Shown one piece after another: positions 25,601 to 33,458 of a stretch of 64,000 nt of DNA. The notes beneath the pieces are model-generated. The model made no database searches. It was not told where the DNA came from and saw only the letters and a program-made list of their open reading frames with translations. How positions within the stretch are numbered: position 1 is the stretch's first letter; the number at the start of each line of letters is the position of its first letter. A program made the position numbers and the translations under genes. The stretch comes from CALOAD01 sp942491415. Lineage in GTDB: Bacteria > Cyanobacteriota > Vampirovibrionia > Gastranaerophilales > CALOAD01. The stretch is from assembly GCA_942491415.1 (NCBI GenBank), contig CALOAD010000020.1, positions 434,001 through 498,000 of the forward strand, written 5' to 3'.

Positions 25601-25707
25601 GAGCTTTTTACTTCTTCTCTCACGCAATCGTGTAAGTATAGACTTAGTCTTTTTATAAAACTGCTTTGAAAAGCAGAACTTAATAGTTTTGTTGCCTCTT
25701 GAATCAT
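22636..25707 (-). CDS. SF1 helicase with C-terminal restriction-endonuclease-like domain
   Basis: A 1023-residue Upf1/DNA2-like superfamily 1 helicase. Walker A is V-Y-G-P-P-G-T-G-K-S-Q (about residue 315), Walker B A-I-I-D-E-A-S-Q, motif III G-D-D-K-Q-L-P, motif V G-T-A-H-T-F-Q-G-D-E, motif VI V-A-I-T-R-A-K-K. A long coiled-coil insert (about 395-570) separates motifs I and II. The last 95 residues read F-E-R-E-L ... I-D-L-V-V-x-D-G-x-x-x-I-A-I-E-C-D-G-V-E ... L-E-R-C-G-W-K-V-M-R-V, the MTES_1575/Vsr-type nuclease fold with its D...E-x-D core. Residues 1-290 are unassigned. Such helicase-nuclease fusions occur in anti-phage and DNA-repair settings. It is flanked by housekeeping genes, so its role is open. 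Confidence 0.88.
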   Translation of the reverse strand: MIQEATKLLSSAFQSSFIKRLSLYLHDCVREEVKSSAFRNLKQDKDNKWMFLEGEEKLFSSSQRAVKLDGADNILTELMLHAEISQKDRYLLYGYIFLVGQSGKGKKSGEFLTPLLYTTCRLEREGMNINCVLTEDSLSLNTGALTGLIKHDDDDEVEHLFEGLIDVVPDLPLTEEKIQIFLTTLKSIIPDVDTQAFLPKEKEENVSLEDNDTQVQVNAKVSITDQAAIILTKRPSITAGVLHELTQIAEKPSGVFRETALNLINQEFVGGNQADGLTKRKEKLFVPVTPISLSDSQESVLKSIEENPLVAVYGPPGTGKSQTIVNLVSHLVANGKTVLVASRMDKAVDVVSERLNSMGAPYLSLRAGRANYQKQLNFKLQELLSNKVDLDSGFESSVFADIDDMKKLVEKQKELEDKCEKIIKLEHEWFKTLKQYEKQQQWINENNLIKIKLDNTQITMVRDILDKIQQTEDKTGLISNLNKKINVFRINTILKFKNIELDSENVENIRQELNLQELQNKLKFQEACIHRIGNLHQLLEDIKENRENRTKVAVEVIKGKRRDSLKDIVRDQVKRQRLIVHSKALVERKKNLQNRLLEDEDFRPLLEAFPCWAVTTYAISESLPLKPGLFDVAIIDEASQCDIASCFPVLFRAKKAVIVGDDKQLPHLSFLEKAKEQSFLSQHNIPDKYQLMWRFRTNSMFDLANYYSSCPILLDEHFRSLPPIIKFSNDQFYGGRIKIMNKETDTRGVLELNIVPDAKVDPDATRNMAETEAVIKKLQDLIMEDNEKNPNNPTSFGVISPFRGQVELIKKALSQVLTENTVKKHKIEVGTAHTFQGDEKDIIILSFALAPNSHFQSLTFLQKPNLFNVAITRAKKKLICFVSKTVESVQSGLFRSYLEYLREHVEKDAKLAESGKLTIDDSIYKNSFERELAENIKEEALEVISGFESAGFKIDLVVTDGEKQIAIECDGVEDNEPENFKQTWKQSVLERCGWKVMRVTAREWHHSKKACLNRIKKHLITID

Positions 25708-25824
25708 TTATATTTACCCTTTTAGATCGATCCTGTTTAAATACCAATAATGAAATAATTTTACAGTTTTTTTATCAAATTGTACATTTGATTACACAAC
25801 TAAACAATTCATCAAAAGCAAGGT

Positions 25825-26403
25825 TTACAGGATAAAATCAAGACCATTATACTTGTTGCTTGCGTCATCTAAGGAATTGTTTAAGTAAAATTCCAAAGAC
25901 TCTATACAGCCGGGTATAATTTTTTTAAGTAGTTTATTTTCATCTTTAGAAAATTTTTGCAGTACAAAAGCTTCACTGGACATATAAGGAGGCTGTGGAC
26001 CTATACCCACTTTAAGCCTGGGGAAATTTGAACCTCCTGTGCATTTGATAATAGATTTGATGCCGTTATGTCCGCCATCAGAGCCGGATTTTCTAAAGCG
26101 TATTTTCCCCAGGTTTAAGCTCAAGTCATCAAAAACAACAATTAAATCATCTTGGTTTAATTTGTAATAATTTAAAATTTTAGATATCGACTCACCTGAA
26201 AGATTCATAAAAGTTTGAGGTTGGATAATTAAAACTTCTTCGCCTTCTATAGATCCTTTGCCCATTATTGCGTTGAATTTTGACTCATAACGACCTGTTA
26301 TAGAATTTTGAGACGCTAATTCTCCTGTTATAACAAAACCTATATTATGACGTGTGAAACTATATTTTTCACCGGGGTTTCCTAAGCCTGCTATTACTTT
26401 CAC
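25825..26403 (-). CDS. pth: Peptidyl-tRNA hydrolase
   Basis: Recycles peptidyl-tRNA released from stalled ribosomes. The 192 residues have the N-terminal G-L-G-N-P-G-x-x-Y-x-x-T-R-H-N-I-G-F (catalytic His20), the F-M-N-L-S-G segment, D-D-L-x-L-x-x-G-x-I-R (catalytic Asp) and G-G-x-N-G-I-K-S-I. Standard length. It is divergent from the XRE regulator. Confidence 0.97.
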   Translation of the reverse strand: MKVIAGLGNPGEKYSFTRHNIGFVITGELASQNSITGRYESKFNAIMGKGSIEGEEVLIIQPQTFMNLSGESISKILNYYKLNQDDLIVVFDDLSLNLGKIRFRKSGSDGGHNGIKSIIKCTGGSNFPRLKVGIGPQPPYMSSEAFVLQKFSKDENKLLKKIIPGCIESLEFYLNNSLDDASNKYNGLDFIL

Positions 26404-26595
26404 TTGTTGATGTACTCCATTGTGATATTTAAAACGTATAAATATTATCTTATCAGTATAATCTCATCGACAGTTACAAGATCTTATCGAATTTATAAAG
26501 ATAATACTAATTTAAAAGCAATTTTAACTTATTTTCTTACTTATGAACAAATACTAAATATTCATTTAACTTTTAACTGCGGGAGGAGACATTTG

Positions 26596-27159
26596 ATGGC
26601 CGCTTATAAACAAACAGTGAAAAGTAATAGTAGTAATAGATTAATTAACTTTCTTGAAGATACGAACCTTCATAAAAAAGATTTTGCGCAAATGATAGGC
26701 GTAACATTATCTTATGTTTATAGCTTAATAGATAGTTCCATAGCTTTTTCTACAAGGACAACAACTTTAGAAAGAATTGCAATCGTTATGGATTTAGAGC
26801 CTGAAGATTTTCCTGAATATAAAATATCGGAAGAGCCGAAATTGATGGATCCGGGTGTGCAATTCTTGAAAAAAAGACAAAAAGAAATGGGACTTACAAA
26901 TGTTCAGTTTATAAAAAAGTTTCCAAGGCAAAAAAGAGTTGAAATAGTAGATCTTTGGAGGGGGGCTCAGCCATTACCGTTAGATTGGCACTATCTATAT
27001 TCAATTGCGGAAATTTTAAATATTTCAGCCGATGAGATATATCCTTATTGGCAGTCACGTTTACAGCAATATTTAATGCTTGGCGGGATAGATGTTTTTT
27101 CAAATACAGGGCTTATAAATGCAATGTTTGAAGGTGCAAAAAAGCATTTGAAAATTTAA
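26596..27159 (+). CDS. XRE-family protein with two HTH-like domains
   Basis: A 187-residue regulator. Residues about 15-75 form a Cro/CI helix-turn-helix (R-L-I-N-F-L-E-D-T-N-L-H-K-K-D-F-A-Q-M-I-G-V-T-L-S-Y-V-Y-S-L-I-D). A second segment from about residue 90 (V-Q-F-L-K-K-R-Q-K-E-M-G-L-T-N-V-Q-F-I-K-K-F-P ... L-Y-S-I-A-E-I-L-N-I-S-A-D-E-I) repeats the layout in diverged form. The frame is open from 26404, but a GGAGGAG site at 26582-26588 fixes the ATG at 26596. Target genes are unknown; the gene stands alone and ends in a large hairpin. Confidence 0.75.
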   Translation: MAAYKQTVKSNSSNRLINFLEDTNLHKKDFAQMIGVTLSYVYSLIDSSIAFSTRTTTLERIAIVMDLEPEDFPEYKISEEPKLMDPGVQFLKKRQKEMGLTNVQFIKKFPRQKRVEIVDLWRGAQPLPLDWHYLYSIAEILNISADEIYPYWQSRLQQYLMLGGIDVFSNTGLINAMFEGAKKHLKI

Positions 27160-27170
27160 CTAAATAAAAG

Positions 27171-27210
27171 ATATAGAAATCGGGGCATATTGATGTCCTG
27201 ATTTCTATAT
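27171..27210. repeat. 18-bp hairpin after the XRE gene
   Basis: 18 paired positions (27171-27188 with 27193-27210) including two G-U pairs, 4-base loop, centre GGGGCAT/ATGTCCT. It is very stable but lacks a T-run, so it may be a 3' stabilising structure and not an intrinsic terminator. Confidence 0.65.
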
Positions 27211-27423
27211 GCAGAAAAAATATATAAATAAAATTATCAAAAACTTATAATATTTTTTAAGTTTAATTAAACATGTTAAGAAAGTATTAAAATATTGACA
27301 ATTTTTAGATACAAATAATTATTTTTGAATTATATTCTTAATAAAAACATTAAAATCTACAATAAATTTAAGCGTTTTTTTTGTAAAAAAATATATTCTA
27401 AAAAAGAAATGTTGTAAATTTAT

Positions 27424-27459
27424 TATTCAACTATTTGTTGTACAATGTTTTGTTGAATA
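27424..27459. promoter_or_regulatory. 36-bp nested palindrome upstream of a winged-helix gene
   Basis: TATTCAAC (27424-27431) and GTTGAATA (27452-27459) flank TTGTACAA (27438-27445); both palindromes share one centre, 47 bp before the ATG at 27489. This suggests an operator for a dimeric regulator, plausibly the gene's own product. The rest of the 329-bp gap 27160-27488 is AT-rich with no other signal I can support. Confidence 0.55.
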
Positions 27460-27488
27460 TTTCTTTAAAATTAGTCAAGGAGTATATA

Positions 27489-28154
27489 ATGTCAGGATAT
27501 TTAACAAAGGAAGAAATAAAGCAATGGCGTAGTTCTACAGAGAAGTGTACGCTTGAAGAATATGCTGCTAAATTAGGAAAGCTTTTAAACCCTGAAAAAG
27601 AAACAAATGATATAGTAGATATCATTAACAATGGTCAAGAGGTATCAAAAGTATACGTAAAGCCAATAGGAGCAAGTAGAATACCCGTATACGAGAGACC
27701 AAAAGAAACAACCGTAAGAAAGAAACCTGCAAGACCGGAACCAGAGAAAGCAATAATCAAAGAAATTTCTCAAGAACAAGAAGTTAAAAAAGCTCCTGTT
27801 TTTGTTGAGAAAACACCTATAATAAAAGAAGAGCCGATAATAAAGCCTCAGCCACAAGAAGAAGTAGAACAACCTGCACAGGTTGTCGAAACTAAAACTC
27901 CTATAATACCGGTAGAAAAACCTAAAGCTCCTGCTCAAGAAGTTACATTTAAGAAGAATTTAACGGACAGAGAGCAAAAAGTTTTTGATCATTTATATGA
28001 AAAAAGAGGCGAAACAGTATATGCTAAGGATTTAGCTGAAATGCTTGAATTAAAAAGAGATTATATTTATAAATATATCAAAAATTTAAGAACAAAAATT
28101 AATGAAGATGTCCTTATTAACTCTGAAAAAGGTGGTTTTTGTCTCGATATATAA
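27489..28154 (+). CDS. Winged-helix protein with Pro/Glu-rich linker
   Basis: A 221-residue protein in three parts: a short N-terminal helical segment (Y-L-T-K-E-E-I-K-Q-W-R ... L-E-E-Y-A-A-K-L-G-K, residues 4-37), a low-complexity linker rich in Pro, Glu, Lys and Val (about 60-155), and a C-terminal winged helix (L-T-D-R-E-Q-K-V-F-D-H-L-Y-E ... D-Y-I-Y-K-Y-I-K-N-L-R-T-K-I) that resembles the OmpR/PhoB effector domain. There is no receiver or sensor domain. The ATG at 27489 has an AAGGAG site; an upstream in-frame start at 27435 would lie inside the palindrome. Probably a DNA-binding regulator; target unknown. Confidence 0.7.
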   Translation: MSGYLTKEEIKQWRSSTEKCTLEEYAAKLGKLLNPEKETNDIVDIINNGQEVSKVYVKPIGASRIPVYERPKETTVRKKPARPEPEKAIIKEISQEQEVKKAPVFVEKTPIIKEEPIIKPQPQEEVEQPAQVVETKTPIIPVEKPKAPAQEVTFKKNLTDREQKVFDHLYEKRGETVYAKDLAEMLELKRDYIYKYIKNLRTKINEDVLINSEKGGFCLDI

Positions 28155-28168
28155 ATTTTTAAATAATA

Positions 28169-28208
28169 AAAAAAGAACCTCACTTAATTGATGTGAGGTT
28201 CTTTTTTA
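28169..28208. terminator. Bidirectional terminator
   Basis: Stem AAAAAGAACCTCAC with GTGAGGTTCTTTTT and a loop of about eight bases, between the convergent winged-helix gene and glnA. Confidence 0.93.
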
Positions 28209-28227
28209 TTAGCTATATCCTATAGAT

Positions 28228-29592
28228 TTAAGATCTTTCCAGGTAAGCATCCAGCTCCCAAGGGGATACTGAAATTCTAAAATCATCCCATTCATGTCTT
28301 TTAGCATTCATAAATTCATTGAAAATATGATCTCCGAGAGTATCTTTTACAACTTGGTTTTTTTCCATCATTTCTAAGGCTTCCACAAGACTACCCGGTA
28401 AGGAATCAATTTTATGACGTTTTCTTTCTTTTCCGGTCAACTGATAAATATTACTATCAACAGGATTAGGAGGTTCAATTTTATTTCTTATTCCGTCTAA
28501 AGCTGATTCAAGTAAAACACCAAAGGCTAAATACGGGTTACAAGCAGGATCTGGAGATCTGAGCTCAACTCTCGTTGCGTTTCCACGCTTTGCCGGCACT
28601 CGAACTAAAGCACTTCTGTTTGCCAAAGACCAAGCAACATAAACAGGAGCTTCATAACCGGGGACTAGCCTTTTAAAGCTATTTACGGTTGGATTGGTAA
28701 TAGCGGTAAACTGTTTTACGTTTTTCAAAAGTCCACCTATGCTATATAAAGCTTCTTGGCTGAGTTGGTATGGTTTAGACTCATCAAGAAAAGCATTTTG
28801 TCCGTTTTTAAATAACGAAATGTTGCAGTGCATGCCGGAACCGTTGATGCCTGCAATTGGTTTAGGCATAAAAGTAGCGTGCAGCCCGTGTTTGGCAGCA
28901 ATAGCCTTAACTACAAGCTTAAAAGTAACGACATTATCGGCAGTAGTGAGGGCATCTGCGTATTTAAAGCCTATTTCGTGTTGTCCGTGAGCAACTTCGT
29001 GATGGCTTGCTTCAATTTCCAAGCCCATTTTTTGAAGTGTAAGGACAATTTCTCCACGAACATCTTCTCCGAGGTCATCAGGACCCACATCATAATAACC
29101 CGCCTTATCGTGAGTAAGGGTGGTTGCTTTACCTTCGCTATCTTTTTTGAATAAGAAAAATTCTGCTTCAGGACCTACATTTAAAGTATATCCAAGCTTG
29201 GAAGCTTCTTTTATTAATCTTTTTAAATTCCCCCTTGGGCACCCTTCAAAAGGAGTCCCATCAGGATTGTGAATATCACAAATAAGCCTTGCTACGTTAG
29301 AGTCTTCCTTACTTCTCCAAGGCAACATAGAAAAAGTAGTTCTATCAGGATGTAAATACATATCTGACGTTTCAATACTTCTAAACCCTTTTATTGATGA
29401 GCCGTCAAGCATTATTTCATTGTTTAACGCTTTTTTTAGCTGAGAAGAAGGTATTGCAACATTTTTAACTTGTCCGTTTATATCAACAAATTGAAGCCTG
29501 ATAAACTTTACTTCTTGTTCATCTACAAGGTTTAAAATCTCTTCTTTGCTTAGTTCTTTTCCGTTTTCAGGAATGAATTTTGATTCTGGCAT
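28228..29592 (-). CDS. glnA: Glutamine synthetase, type I (alpha-like)
   Basis: Assimilates ammonia into glutamine using ATP. The 454 residues contain the D-G-S-S-I-K-G-F latch region, the glutamate-rich metal site (G-P-E-A-E-F-F-L-F), H-H-E-V-A-H-G-Q-H-E-I, the ATP site K-P-I-x-G-I-N-G-S-G-M-H, the R-V-P-A-K-R-G-N-A-T-R-V-E-L-R loop and a C terminus like that of the Bacillus enzyme (W-D-x-F-R-I-S-V-S-P-W-E). Length and the absence of the adenylylation-loop tyrosine motif indicate GSI-alpha, which is controlled by feedback and regulators and not by adenylylation. A 13-bp palindrome lies by its ribosome binding site. Confidence 0.97.
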   Translation of the reverse strand: MPESKFIPENGKELSKEEILNLVDEQEVKFIRLQFVDINGQVKNVAIPSSQLKKALNNEIMLDGSSIKGFRSIETSDMYLHPDRTTFSMLPWRSKEDSNVARLICDIHNPDGTPFEGCPRGNLKRLIKEASKLGYTLNVGPEAEFFLFKKDSEGKATTLTHDKAGYYDVGPDDLGEDVRGEIVLTLQKMGLEIEASHHEVAHGQHEIGFKYADALTTADNVVTFKLVVKAIAAKHGLHATFMPKPIAGINGSGMHCNISLFKNGQNAFLDESKPYQLSQEALYSIGGLLKNVKQFTAITNPTVNSFKRLVPGYEAPVYVAWSLANRSALVRVPAKRGNATRVELRSPDPACNPYLAFGVLLESALDGIRNKIEPPNPVDSNIYQLTGKERKRHKIDSLPGSLVEALEMMEKNQVVKDTLGDHIFNEFMNAKRHEWDDFRISVSPWELDAYLERS

Positions 29593-29899
29593 ATATGATC
29601 TCCTTTTGTAAAACTTTTACTTAATTAAAAACAATATTATGGGATTTTTAATACAATGGTCAAGTCCGAAATATATTTCTGTTTTTAGAAAAAAATTTCT
29701 GAAATCTACTAAATAATAAATATTGAGCTATCTTTATGTTTAAATTGAATAAAAAATAAGCCCTAAAAATAGTTTTCTTATAAGACTTATAAAAAAACAA
29801 ACTAAAAATTATCTAAAAAATTTTTTAAATTCGATTTAAAATACTGTTACAATTCTCATATAGATAATCGTAAAAATATTAATTATAAAAGGCAAAAAA
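29593..29899. other. Intergenic region between divergent glnA and mfd
   Basis: 307 bp, very AT-rich. Besides the palindrome at 29608, an 8-bp inverted repeat TTTTAAAT-TCG-ATTTAAAA (29823-29841) lies 59 bp before the mfd start. Promoters for both genes must be here but no box is close enough to consensus to call. Confidence 0.6.
29608..29620. promoter_or_regulatory. 13-bp palindrome in the glnA leader
   Basis: GTAAAA-C-TTTTAC lies immediately upstream of the glnA ribosome binding site. It resembles the cyanobacterial NtcA box GTA-N8-TAC but has a 7-base spacer, so identity as an NtcA site is doubtful. Confidence 0.35.
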
Positions 29900-32800
29900 G
29901 TGTCTGAGGCTAAGATAAAAAAAACCTTCAAAGAAGTTTTAAATAATCCGAATACATTTGAAACTATATTAAAAAAGATGAAAGTTCTTAACTTATCATC
30001 CGTGACAGGACTGACTTCTACGGCTAAGGTGTTGCTTGTTAGTTATATTGCGGAAAAAACCCAAAGACCTATAGTATACGTCTCTTCTACAATCTCGGGA
30101 TCGTTGTCTTTTTTGTCAAAATTCGAGAACATTTCTAATAAAACAGCAAAATACCTGCCTGAACAAGAAAGCTCACCTTATCAGCTTGTATATTCAGACA
30201 TAAATGTATTAAACGACGAATTAAACACCTTGAGAGATTTTCAAAAAGGCTCTATTGATGTATTGGTATCAAGTGCAAAACACCTCACCTCCGTTTATCC
30301 TTCCGAATCTTTCTATAAAGATTATTCTGTAAATTTAGCCGTAAAAAAACAAAAGGATCCTTATAAACTAGCTGAATATCTTGTGGAATTGGGATATAAA
30401 AGAACGGCTCTAGTTACAGATCCCGGTGAGTTTAGTTTAAGAGGTGATATTCTTGATATTTACCCGCTGACAAATTTACCTGTAAGGATTGGATTTTGGG
30501 GAGATGATATAGAAAATATCAGGTATTTTAACCCCGAAACCCAAAGAACTGTGAGAAAAGTTAGTTTTATAACTATAGAACCCCGTTATAAAATTGTATT
30601 AACGGATAAAAATGTAGAAATTCTTAAAAATAAACTACTAGAAGAATTTGAAAAGTCTGCAAACCTTATTAACGAAGAAGCTTCAGAGACTCTTGAAGTT
30701 CAAATTGACTCAATAAATACATCTTTAGACGTTGATCGATATTTTGAAGGTGTTGAATATTATTCATCTTATATAAATCCCGAAATCGCTTCAGTATTTG
30801 ATTTTATTCCTGAAAACACCTTGATTATTTGTGATGAGTCTCATGATGTTTTCTCAAAAATAGAATTGCAAGATAAAAAATATACTGATGAATATAAACA
30901 GCAATTAACAGAAGGTTTTGCACTTCCTGTGGAGACAGCGCATCATTTGTCTTCTGAACAAATATCAAAAAAGTTGAAAGGTTTTTCAAATTTAAGTTTG
31001 GATAGCTTTATACAGGATGATAATTCAACTCAATTTAAAATTGATTGTGCGTTGGTATCTCGTTTTTCTTCTGATCCACTGGAAGCGGCGGCATATATTG
31101 CATCTTTAAGGTCTCAAAAAATGACTGTATTAGTGGCTTCAGAGTACCCTAATCGGATCTCAGAGATCTTAAATGATGTAGAATGTCCCAATTTAATACT
31201 TTCCGGTTCTATCGATCCGGGGCAAATTTTAAATCAAAATGATGTCATTATTTTCAAAAGTTCTTTATCCGAAGGCTTTATATCAAAAGACTTAAATTTA
31301 GCTTTAATAACCGATACAGAGCTTTTTAACAGAAAGCTTAAAAAGCCGACTATCGCTAAAAAACTTTCCAGCAAGGAAAATATAGACTTTATTGATTCTT
31401 TAAAGGAGCTAAAACCAAATGATTACGTAGTCCATTTAAGTCACGGTATTGGTCGTTTTATAGGAATGAGCAAACAAGAAATTGACGGACAAGAAAAAGA
31501 CTATTTAACCATAGAATATGCCAAAGGTGATAAGCTTTACATGCCGGCAGAACAGGTGAATATGCTTTCTCGTTATAGAGGAGGAGGGGATTCAACGCCC
31601 GGTCTGTCTAAAATGGGAGGCGCTGATTGGCAAGGAGCGAAACGAAAAGTCAGAAAAGCTATTGAAGATATAGCCCAAGACTTGCTTAATCTATACGCAA
31701 AGCGTGCCAAAAAAGAAGGTTTTCAAGCAGACGCAGACTCTCCCTGGCAATTGGAGCTGGAAGATTCTTTTTCTTTTACCGAAACACCTGACCAATTAAC
31801 AGCTATTCAAGAAACAAAAGCAAATATGGAATCTCCAAAACCTATGGACAGGCTAATCTGTGGTGATGTAGGATTTGGAAAAACAGAAGTTGCAATTAGA
31901 GCTATTTTTAAAGCGGTATTATCAGGAAAACAAGTTGCAATGCTTGTTCCAACTACAATTTTAGCTCAGCAGCATTTTCTTACACTTTCGGAACGACTAA
32001 AGCCCTACCCTGTAAAAATTGAACTATTATCACGTTTTAGAACTCCTAAACAGGCAAAACAGACTATAAATAATCTCATTACAGGTCAATGTGATGTTGT
32101 AATCGGTACTCATAAGCTATTGCAAAAAGACGTTGAATTCAAGGATTTGGGACTTTTGGTGATAGATGAAGAACATAGATTTGGTGTTAAACACAAGGAA
32201 AAGCTTAAGCACCTGAGAGAAAATATAGATGTATTGAGCCTTTCGGCAACGCCTATTCCCAGAACTTTATATATGTCATTATCGGGGATGAGAGATATGA
32301 GCTTAATCAACACTCCTCCCGTAAATAGAGCTCCCGTGAAAACTTTTGTTGGTTATTACAATGAATCATACGTAAAAACTGCTATAAATCACGAATTGGA
32401 GAGAGAAGGGCAGGTTTATTTTCTTTATAACAGAGTGCAAACTATTTATAAATTTGCCAAAGATATTGAAAAATTGGTACCAAATGCAAGAATAGCTGTC
32501 GCTCACGGACAAATGAAAGAAAAAGAACTTGAACAAATAATGTACGATTTTTCTGTTCATAATTGCGATATACTCATATGTACAACCATTATTGAATCAG
32601 GGCTTGATATTCCGAATGCAAACACGATGCTTATTTATAATGCTGACCGCTTTGGGCTTGCTCAACTTTATCAGATCAGAGGACGTGTAGGAAGGTCTGA
32701 AAGACAAGCCTACGCCTATTGTTTCTATAAAAAAGACAAAGTACTAACGCAAGAAGCAAAAAACAGACTGCAAGCCATAAAAGACTTTACAACACTAGGT

Positions 32801-33457
32801 AGTGGCTATCAAATAGCACTTAGAGATCTTGAAATAAGAGGAGTTGGGAACTTACTAGGGGCAAAACAGCACGGACATATGCTTAGTGTTGGTTTTGATA
32901 TGTATTGTTCATTATTGGAAGAAACAATAAAAGAACTGAAAGGCGAGCATGTAAATAAAAAAGATCCGCCTATTATTGATATAAATATAACTGCTTATAT
33001 TCCTGATGAATGGATTGGGGATAAAAACCAAAAAATGATAGAATATAAGAGGCTGGCGGATGTTCGCAACGTAAAAGAACTAGAGGCAATTGAAGTTGAA
33101 TGGCGAGATAGATTTGGAAAAATTCCTGATGTTGTAATACCTTTGATGAATATTATTAAACTAAGGCTTATGGCTAGTGAAATAGGTATTAATTTAGTCC
33201 GTGAAACATACAGTAATGTTAGAATTTATACAGATTATAGATTTAATGAATGGGAAAAAATTAAAAATACTTTACCAAAAGAACTTACAAGAAAATTAAA
33301 GTGGACAAAGGCTCCTGCTACTTCTGAACTAGGATCTTCCGTCATATTAATGGATAATTCTTTACTTACCTCAAACGAATTATTGGATATATTAAACGAT
33401 TTATTTTATTATATTGCACAGTTACAAAAAACATTTACCCAAAAGGAGAATATATAA
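29900..33457 (+). CDS. mfd: Transcription-repair coupling factor
   Basis: DNA translocase that removes stalled RNA polymerase and recruits UvrA; 1185 residues, normal length. UvrB-like N-terminal modules (S-L-R-G-D-I-L-D-I-Y, about residue 175) are followed by the CarD-like polymerase-interaction domain (Y-V-V-H-L-S-H-G-I-G-R-F), an SF2/RecG-like motor with Walker A G-D-V-G-F-G-K-T-E, the D-E-E-H box, S-A-T-P-I-P-R-T-L and Q-I-R-G-R-V-G-R, and the TRCF C-terminal domain. It starts with GTG; no strong ribosome binding site is seen. It ends one base before the lipoprotein gene, so the two are cotranscribed. Confidence 0.98.
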   Translation: MSEAKIKKTFKEVLNNPNTFETILKKMKVLNLSSVTGLTSTAKVLLVSYIAEKTQRPIVYVSSTISGSLSFLSKFENISNKTAKYLPEQESSPYQLVYSDINVLNDELNTLRDFQKGSIDVLVSSAKHLTSVYPSESFYKDYSVNLAVKKQKDPYKLAEYLVELGYKRTALVTDPGEFSLRGDILDIYPLTNLPVRIGFWGDDIENIRYFNPETQRTVRKVSFITIEPRYKIVLTDKNVEILKNKLLEEFEKSANLINEEASETLEVQIDSINTSLDVDRYFEGVEYYSSYINPEIASVFDFIPENTLIICDESHDVFSKIELQDKKYTDEYKQQLTEGFALPVETAHHLSSEQISKKLKGFSNLSLDSFIQDDNSTQFKIDCALVSRFSSDPLEAAAYIASLRSQKMTVLVASEYPNRISEILNDVECPNLILSGSIDPGQILNQNDVIIFKSSLSEGFISKDLNLALITDTELFNRKLKKPTIAKKLSSKENIDFIDSLKELKPNDYVVHLSHGIGRFIGMSKQEIDGQEKDYLTIEYAKGDKLYMPAEQVNMLSRYRGGGDSTPGLSKMGGADWQGAKRKVRKAIEDIAQDLLNLYAKRAKKEGFQADADSPWQLELEDSFSFTETPDQLTAIQETKANMESPKPMDRLICGDVGFGKTEVAIRAIFKAVLSGKQVAMLVPTTILAQQHFLTLSERLKPYPVKIELLSRFRTPKQAKQTINNLITGQCDVVIGTHKLLQKDVEFKDLGLLVIDEEHRFGVKHKEKLKHLRENIDVLSLSATPIPRTLYMSLSGMRDMSLINTPPVNRAPVKTFVGYYNESYVKTAINHELEREGQVYFLYNRVQTIYKFAKDIEKLVPNARIAVAHGQMKEKELEQIMYDFSVHNCDILICTTIIESGLDIPNANTMLIYNADRFGLAQLYQIRGRVGRSERQAYAYCFYKKDKVLTQEAKNRLQAIKDFTTLGSGYQIALRDLEIRGVGNLLGAKQHGHMLSVGFDMYCSLLEETIKELKGEHVNKKDPPIIDINITAYIPDEWIGDKNQKMIEYKRLADVRNVKELEAIEVEWRDRFGKIPDVVIPLMNIIKLRLMASEIGINLVRETYSNVRIYTDYRFNEWEKIKNTLPKELTRKLKWTKAPATSELGSSVILMDNSLLTSNELLDILNDLFYYIAQLQKTFTQKENI

Positions 33458-33458
33458 A

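Noticed and set aside
26404..26595. Longer N terminus for the XRE protein at 26596
   Set aside because: A GGAGGAG site directly before the ATG at 26596 marks the start, and the extension is unlike any HTH protein.
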